From the NCBI RefSeq assembly GCF_030272615.1, contig NC_081415.1, forward strand, positions 513,451,034-513,515,033: a DNA stretch of 64,000 nt, read 5' to 3'. How positions within the stretch are numbered: position 1 is the stretch's first letter; every line of letters begins with the position of its first letter. The notes under the pieces are model-generated. The model did not search any database. It was not told the origin of the DNA and saw only the letters and a program-made list of their open reading frames with translations. The stretch comes from Cryptomeria japonica (lineage: Eukaryota > Streptophyta > Pinopsida > Cupressales > Cupressaceae). Shown piece after piece: positions 57,056 through 64,000 of the stretch. Both the position numbers and the translations under genes were made by a program.

Positions 57056-58529
57056 TGTTAGGCCCAATATGGAAAGCTAATGTACTGAGAGGGGAGGGGT
57101 GAATCAGTACTTCAAAACTTTTCTTCAATAATAACTTTACTGTTATGCATAAACCAAATATGCAATAACATAATATAAAGCTAAAACAAATAGATAACAA
57201 TCATACATGATTCACTCCATAACACATATATTTTGGTTACACGAAAACTCTTGGTTGGAGAGAAAAACTATGGTGGGGATGGCACCCACAACTTCACTAC
57301 TGCAATAATAAAGAGTGCTCGGTTAGAGCTACATGTTTAGCTATTTCTGATAGCTTACCCTATTAGGAGTAACAAGATCTGTTAGATCTACCTTGCTAAA
57401 GGATTTTACAACACTTAATCTAAATGCTACACCTGGTTAGAGGATTTACAATTTATAGACTTTATTAGAGTCTTTTACCCTATTAAAGGTTTTTCTTACA
57501 ACTTCAAAATATTACAATAAATCATTACAAATATTTGCAACTTTACATCTAGAATGTTATAGTAAATTATATGTGCTCAGAATAGATTACCTTGCTTATA
57601 GCATACCTCGGTAACCCATATAGTAACTCAGTAAACCCTTCTGTTTACTCTATTCTTTGACTGTTCTCTGAAAATCTTCTCAGTGACCTCTGTGTCTCTA
57701 TAACAGTCTTCTTACACTCATGCACACACTTTTTTTAAATTCTTAACTCATGCTATATAAATAGATCTCTTATGTCGGTGATCCATTCATTGCTTCGATC
57801 TTACAAATATGTTTTATCGAATGAATAACCATGCAAGATATTTCATTGGTTAGATGACCTCAAAATCATACATAATCTTTAAGTGCAATTTCCAATGTGA
57901 TAACTATTCTATGTGCCTTGATCTTGTAACATGTTTTCATATGTATGTCCAGGTTCAATGAATTTGGCAACACATTTCACTCAATGTATATCAACTCTGT
58001 GTGTCATCTTTGCTGCTCGGCAGACATGGAATGATACTCTATAGATAGCTTGGTGTAAACTATGCTCTGATACTACTTTCTTCTGTAACCGACTTAGACT
58101 GTGCATACCGACTGAATATCTCGGTAGTAGTAACCGACTAGAGTATATAGAATAGCTTTGAACATAAAACTAATGGCAACTTGATAAGTAGTAACAATAT
58201 CACCTTTTGACATTAGTTGAGATGTTTGACAAAAAATACTTTCAAAGTTATAACTCAATAATCTATATACTTACAAAATTTGACTATACTGACAGTATAT
58301 ACAATAGTCAATGAAATAATATATCCAGATATACTCCCCTTATCGATATACTATACAAAACTCTGATTTTGCATGCTCGGTGATCAATGATCTGTGTACT
58401 GCTCTTGATCTTTACTTACTATACTGTTCACTGCTCGGTTCACTGCTCTTGGATACTCTACTTGCTCTGCTCAGTATACTCCCCCTGTATACTATACTCC
58501 CTTTGTTTGATACTTAGAATACTATATCA
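57056..58529 (-). repeat. 3' LTR of element Z
   Basis: Plus strand begins TGTTAGGCCCAATATGG. I place the other end at CTATATCA (58529) because the minus strand there has GGGGGAG immediately before TG. A second similar polypurine tract 25 bp away (near 58555) leaves some doubt about the exact end. Many short repeats of CTCGGT occur in the 3' third. Confidence 0.75.
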
Positions 58530-58565
58530 CTCCCCCAATACTATATTACTCCCCCTTTTTGACAA
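58530..58565 (-). promoter_or_regulatory. duplicated polypurine tract of element Z
   Basis: Minus strand shows CAAAAAGGGGGAG followed by TAATATAGTAT and then TTGGGGGAG followed by TGATATAGTAT. Two tract-plus-start units stand in tandem; the inner one precedes a proper TG. Confidence 0.5.
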
Positions 58566-58579
58566 ACATCAAAACTTAA

Positions 58580-61500
58580 TTACCATTTGGGGGGGGGTAA
58601 CTGATCAAAAATGGATTTGTACTTGGTCCGTGCTTCAGTGAGAGCGACAAAGAGTGCATTTTTTACACTATCCATTAAAGAATTATGTGCTTGAATATCA
58701 TCTAATAATGATATTAAGCCATCTAGAGTGCTTCCCTCTTGTGTAGTAGATAGGGAGGTGGCTCGGTTTATCTGTTCTTGGACGGATGAAAGATGAGGAA
58801 GGAATAATGTATGAAGTGTCATTATGTCCATCCTGATCTTGTGTTCTTAATTTCTCAGGTCCAATTGTTGAGCCATGAGCTATTGTAGCTTTGTATAAAA
58901 ATTCTGAATTGAATTTGGCTCTGTGGTAACTTATTTGAGAGATCTGTGATCTCTTTCTCAATTGCCTCTGTTTTATTTTGAATGTCTTTAATAAATAAAG
59001 AAAATGTGCAGAGTTTATAAAATAAATATAGAATGTGCTTGAGTTGAGGAGTCAACTCAGCAATAAATTTGACAAGTTTAACTTTGCCAATAGCTATAGC
59101 TTTATGTACCTCTTCTATCATTTTTGCAGTGAGCTCTTTGTCTTTTAGCTTGCTCAAATACTTTGATGCATCAACTCCAGATGTCTCTATCTTTGTTAGG
59201 AGTTCATCCAGTTGAGTGTGGATGGCTGCATCAGTTGACACTGTAACTTCAGGTAGCATATCTATTAAGAGTTCTTTCACCTTCTGAAGTACCTTATTTT
59301 TCTTTTGAATGGCCAATTGCTTCTCTTGTTTGGCCTTTGCTTTGCATAGTTCACCGAAATCAATGAGTGCTTGCCCCTTTAATTTTGATATGTCTACATT
59401 GGGCAACACTATTGGTTTTGACAAATCAACTTTAAAACTATTCTTTTTCATCTTCTTTTCTTTACCTTTTATCGATGGAACTAAGACAATGGCTTGTGAG
59501 GCTTGATGACCCTTGGTATGTTGCTCGGTAGAGGCAACACTTTGGTCGGTTTCTTTAGCCTCTATAGAGTCCTTTGGTGTCTCAGTACTCGGTGTCTCAG
59601 TTGCAACATTCTTAGTGCTAGAAGGTGCTTGAGATGTGTGTTCTTGAGTAGTACCTTCTCCTATTGTAGACTTGTGACCTTCGGTGCCTTGCTCTGTGTC
59701 ATGAGGGGTTTCGGTTGAGATAGGTTGCTTGACTGGTGGATAAGGATGAACTTGTTCCAAGATTGATTCACTAGATACAAGTGTTGCATATGCATTGCCT
59801 TCTTTCATTTCCTATTTCGGTGCCTCTATATCCATGACATCTTCATCTATTTGAATGGTGTTAATAGGGGCTTGCTCGGTAACATTAGGATCTTGCTCAG
59901 TGACATCAATAATTTCAATTTTAGCTTGCTCACCAACATCCTTGATTTTAAAGATTTCCTGCCACTTTGCTTTTGTCTCATTTTCAACTTCAATATACAG
60001 CCCATTCATCAGTTTTAAGGCTCTTTGTTTGACAAGAAACTTTGAGTTGTAGTTTGTCAAATGTTCTTTTATTTCAGCTACTGACATGTCAAGAAATAGA
60101 TGAACCAGACTTCTTTCTCTGATTTGTTTCTTCGAGTCCATTGCATACTTCCACCTATTATCAATATGCAAGTAAAGTTCATTCAGAAGTGACTTAGCTA
60201 GTTCCAAATGGAATTAATCAGAATTTTAGAAGTGTGTAGATGACAGCTTCTTCAATTTGTCTCTTCTCATCATTATTTCTGGTTTCATACTTTACATATA
60301 TGAATGATCCAAATCCTCCATTTTCTTTCAGATTAGCACAGAAGTTTTCAACACTACATTTACCTTCTTGCTTCTGACAATCTGAAAGTTGCTTGCATCC
60401 TCTGATTCGGTATCACTAGACCCTTTTGCCAAAATGAGTCTCCGAGTAGATTTCTTGTAGGTCTTTGTTACCTTGGGAACAATAACACTCTTTGTTTTCT
60501 TACTCGGTGAAGCTGCAAATTCTCTAGTGTTAGGTCACTTTGGACGTGGAGTTGGTGAGGCCTTTGATGTGTCCTGTTTCTTTCTCTTCAACACTTTTCC
60601 CTTAGACAATTTAGTGCTTAGTGTTATTGGTAGCTCTTGGGCTTCAGATTCCTCTTCGGTAATGGAAATGGTGCCTTTGATAGGTGTAGAGGAAGAGTCT
60701 TCTCCGAATTTCTCTGATAATGCCTTTATCATCTTTATTGCCTTTCTTGTAGCTTTGGGTACTACAATGCTCATTTTTACCTTTTCCTTCTCTTCCTCAT
60801 AGGTTCCATACCTTAGCTCAGTAGCATGCCTCAGTAATGTAAGAAATGCATCAATTTGCTGTTGTGTGATGTCAAGATCAATCTCGTAACCCATAGGTGA
60901 CAAGGATTGAGTTCTCGGTTCCACAACATTCACATAACAGTAATCAGTGTCAACTTCAAAACATATGTCATTTTTGTATTTCTCCACTAGCTGGGGTGGA
61001 ATCTGGTACTTGTTATGCATTTTCTCTTGAAATTTACTAAAGTAGTCATCCATAATGTCATTGAAATTATCACCTAACTTTTTGATGAAGTCATTAATCT
61101 AATGGGTGATTGGTCGGTGTAGTTCCCAAATAACTTTACCGACTGATTGAAAGAATTTTTCAAAATAGAAAAACATGCATACAAGTAATGATCCAAACTT
61201 TAGTGTATTAGCTGAGTTGTTCTTATTCGGCTTCCTGATGGTGTTCAGATTCTCAAACAGGCTCTTCAGCAACACCTCACATAGATCAATTTTTATTCCC
61301 TTTTTCACAGTTTTGTATTCCAAGTCTACTGTTGCACAGGGTACATTGTTCTCCCTTGCTGATTGGAAGAAACAGTAACCTATAACTCTATTTTACTTCT
61401 TCATCTGTGACATTATTCAGTTTCAATCCTCTGCAATATGATTCCACTCCGGTTAAACTAATCAATTCCTTCTGTGATATCATCTTTTGGGCTCGGGCAT

Positions 61501-61927
61501 GATCATAAATGGGGTAACTGATAATCAGATGAATGATTTCCTTGGTAATCTTAAATGGTTTCTCTTCTAGCCACATGAAATCATCATGAACTCTACTTAG
61601 AACAAACTTGACCCACTGGGGTTTGAACACACGGGGATTGGTTAGGGCTTTAGTCAATCCCTTGATCTTGATGTGCTCATACTTGCTGTTCAATTTATCA
61701 TCGGTACACAGCTCACCATAGGTGTCTTTGATTTCAACATGATTGAGTTCTTCAACACGACATTTGGTGAAGAATCTCACATCCTCGACTAACAACATTC
61801 TATTTGGGATGAGTGAAAAAGCGGTTTTGTCATCTGGTTTAGATGCAACTTTGGGAGTTAAAGAGTATTTTAGTGAGGGTTTCTCTACATTCTTAACAAC
61901 AAAGGGATCTTGGATCTTAGGTGCCAT
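58580..61927 (-). pseudogene. element Z ORF2: large protein of unknown function
   Basis: Starts MAPKIQDPFVVKNVEKPS. The first 179 codons include VKFVLSRVHDDFMW and ITKEIIHLIISYP (61550-61512), the shared 13-residue motif. After one frameshift a single frame runs from 61323 to 58855 with three stops; it contains LKFGSLLVCMFFYFEKFF and IPPQLVEKYKNDICFEV, which align with ORF2 of element Y. A long Thr/Glu/Lys-rich low-complexity section and a helical C-terminus (LTKIETSGVDASKYLSKL) follow. No known catalytic motif. It occupies the place of pol and may be a structural or DNA-binding protein; this is inference. Confidence 0.7.
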
Positions 61928-62478
61928 TTTAGATTTTAGATAAAATCTAACAAAGGATCCTTAGGGTTTCAGGATTTCAAATGACTGACGCTTTATACTT
62001 AGCAGATAATGGCAACTAGATATGATTGGTAAATCATCTTAACAATGTGTTGAGATTGATGTAAATACCTTGATTTTGCTTTGTAGGAGGTTTTGATCAC
62101 CTTAGATTTGCTTTGCTCTGCTCTCTCGAAAACTTGGTACGTGAAAATGACTGCGAAAATGCTTTTAAGTACACAATATACCTTAACGGGCTCCGTATAG
62201 GTTAGGTCAAAAACATTAAATGCTCTTAGTTTCACTTTAACTTTCTTTCCTTTTTCCACTTTAACCGAGTAACCAAACTTCCTTCATTCACCGACTAGAT
62301 AGGTTTCCTATATTCACCAACTTGATAGTTTTCCTGTTAGTGCTTTAAAAGACTTTGATAGAGTTTCAAACTTTACTATTACATCTTAATTATGCAGATT
62401 TTGAATTAAGTACATAATAAAATAGGAACTGTTAAGATTTAGCCTTGAGAGAATGCAGTCCCTTCATACCTTTACCGA

Positions 62479-63831
62479 TTAATTTGAAATAGGAGCACCT
62501 AACTCGGTAGGTAAGGTGCTTTCTTCATTTGACACAATTTCCTTCTTTTTCCAAATCATGTTTAATTTTTCTTTTATTTCCTCAGTGTCCTTTCTAGGTT
62601 GATCTCTGCAATCTCCAGCCAAGTGTCCAATTTTGTGACAATGAAAACATGTCATACCAGGATTTCTCAATGATCTTCGGTTGTTCATTCCAAACCTTAT
62701 AAAATAATTGGCGCTTATATGTCCATATCTTCCACAGCATTCACACCATATCCTTGTATTGTAATCCTATGGTACTGCAGAATATTGTCGGTAAGGATAT
62801 GCGTGAGTTCGGTAACCTCTAGCATTTTCTCGGTGTGCACACCACATATAGTTCTTTTGCTTAAACCAACACTTCTCGGTACTATGTCCATATCTATTGC
62901 AGTTTTTACAAAACCCTTTCAATTTTACCTTCTGATAATTGTTTACAGACTTTGTCCTACATTGATTATATGTGTGACCATATTTATTGCAATTGTAACA
63001 ATAACCATTGGACTTAGTGACATTTGGTTGCTTACCTTTTCTGATTTGGCACATGTTGGCAGTGTGACCTTGATTTCCACAGTAGTTGCAAATAGGCTTC
63101 TTTCTTTTGATTTTGTTCTTGTTTCCAACTTGCTTTGACGATTCTCCTCTCTCGGTAGTATGAATTCCCTTTTTGGTAGAGTCTTTTCCTTTGTAACCAA
63201 GTCCTTCATCCTTGTTGGGTCTTCTTGTATTCAGTTGCTCATCCAACATCTTTGATGCTTCATAACTCTTCTTCAGTGTTTCTTTGGATTTCTTCTCTGT
63301 TTTAAGTTCATCGCTCAACCTTAACACTTCAAGTTTCAATGCTCGATTCTCATCATCCTTCAGAATTTCTTCATGATGTGCATAACCTAGTTGATCTGAC
63401 AGTTTTTGTTGAATTCCAGTCATCCTTGTAATTTCATCATTCTTATTAGATACTAAGACTTCAAGTTGTTGTTTCTCTCTTTCTAGATTTCTTACTTTAT
63501 CCTCGGCTGTCCTCAGTGCATCAAGATTTTAAGTCATCTGTGTGTTGAAATGTTCATGTTTTCTTTTCATTGCTTTTAGTTGATTAGCCAGTGCTTTGTT
63601 CTTTTCTCTCAATACTCCAATCATTTCTTCAGTTTCTTCAGATATACTATTCTCAAATGATATCTCAATTTGTTCCACTGACTCTTGAGAGTCCTACAAA
63701 TCATCGAATAATCTTCTTCTCACTTTCAGAGATTTTTGCATTTGCCTTTGCATGTCTACAATCACTTGATTAGCATGATCCAGTTCTTCTTACAGATACA
63801 CAATCCTCCAAGATTGTTTATAGCCTTCCAT
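62479..63831 (-). pseudogene. element Z ORF1: coiled coil with five CCHC knuckles
   Basis: One frame of 451 codons from ATG at 63831 with four in-frame stops (near 63790, 63700, 63525, 62767) and no frameshift. The N-terminal half is a long coiled coil. LDEQLNTRRPNKDEGLGYKG links it to five knuckles: CNYCGNQGHTANMC, CYNCNKYGHTYNQC, CKNCNRYGHSTEKC, CECCGRYGHISANY (last Cys changed to Tyr) and CFHCHKIGHLAGDC. It resembles the gag C-terminus of plant copia elements without the usual N-terminal gag domain, and is homologous to ORF1 of element Y. Likely an RNA-binding structural protein. Confidence 0.8.
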
Positions 63832-63880
63832 TGATAAGATCTTTCTCTTTAGGCAGTTAAACCTTTTTCCAAGATTCAAG

Positions 63881-63891
63881 CTCTGATACCA
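63881..63891 (-). promoter_or_regulatory. primer binding site of element Z
   Basis: Minus strand TGGTATCAGAG, complementary to initiator tRNA-Met, two bases from the LTR. Confidence 0.85.
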
Positions 63892-63893
63892 AT

Positions 63894-64000
63894 TGTTAGG
63901 CCCAATATGGAAAGCTAATGTACTAAGAGGGGAGGGGTGAATTAGTACTTCAAAACTTTTCTTCAATAATAACTTTACTGTTATGCATAAACCGAATAGT
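63894..64000 (-). repeat. 5' LTR of element Z, cut by the window edge
   Basis: The first 107 bases match 57056-57162 almost exactly (GAGAGG versus AAGAGG near base 45, AATCAG versus AATTAG). Confidence 0.9.

Larger units (their letters stand above)
57056..64000 (-). mobile_element. element Z: two-gene LTR element without pol (right end off window)
   Basis: TGTTAGGCCCAATATGG begins both 57056 and 63894, marking two LTRs. An initiator-Met PBS beside the right LTR sets transcription on the minus strand. The interior holds ORF1 (63831-62479) and ORF2 (61927-58580) and no protease, integrase or reverse transcriptase, the same plan as element Y although the LTRs differ. It inserted into a LINE ORF2; the left target site is GGAAT (57051-57055), and the right copy is outside the window. 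Confidence 0.85.

Overview
This window reads as intergenic DNA from a large, repeat-rich plant nuclear genome. Plant-type Ty1/copia, Ty3/gypsy and LINE fragments, a plant mobile domain (PMD) gene, methylation-like C-to-T decay and the absence of a recognisable host gene all point that way. The very long, old, nested LTR elements suggest a gymnosperm such as a conifer, but that is inference. I see no tRNA or rRNA gene, CRISPR array or bacterial-style operon.

Layout. 1-3845: 3' part of a gypsy-type element (gag knuckle, protease, Ser/Pro-rich spacer, 3' LTR), inserted in an older LTR (3846-5265) that abuts a decayed copia element (5274-8251, minus). 8.7-18 kb: A+T-rich DNA holding one decayed ORF of a transposon-protein type (11166-14113). 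18.4-20.4 kb: a copia LTR and a gag-protease remnant. 21915-27245: a complete pol-less LTR element with two ~1.65 kb LTRs. 27430-35522: an unknown transposon-type gene, here called X, split by element Y (27690-34307). 35905-48871: element T, a 12,967-bp LTR retrotransposon on the minus strand with 799-bp LTRs and a perfect 5-bp target duplication. 48971-51332: a second copy of part of Y plus X, which preserves the empty target site of T. 54.8-57.05 kb: a LINE, broken by element Z (57056 to beyond the window end, minus).

How the parts work together. T keeps gag and protease but has lost reverse transcriptase, RNase H and the integrase core; its protease frame runs straight into an integrase C-terminus. 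Convergent to gag-pro it carries a plus-strand PMD gene that looks spliced (exon 1 37048-37113, exon 2 37941-39890). The same short GCGTYTGTG motif is arrayed in the gag leader and in the PMD intron, in the same sense relative to each transcript. Y and Z share a two-gene plan without pol: ORF1 is a coiled coil with four or five CCHC knuckles, ORF2 is a large protein of unknown function.

The least expected signal is that five otherwise different transposon proteins here (X, Y-ORF2, Z-ORF2, the 11-kb ORF and the PMD of T) share one 13-residue motif. The window may therefore sample one broad superfamily of PMD/Transposase_32-like proteins recruited repeatedly by non-autonomous LTR elements. Nearly all genes here are broken; many stops are single C-to-T changes in otherwise open frames.
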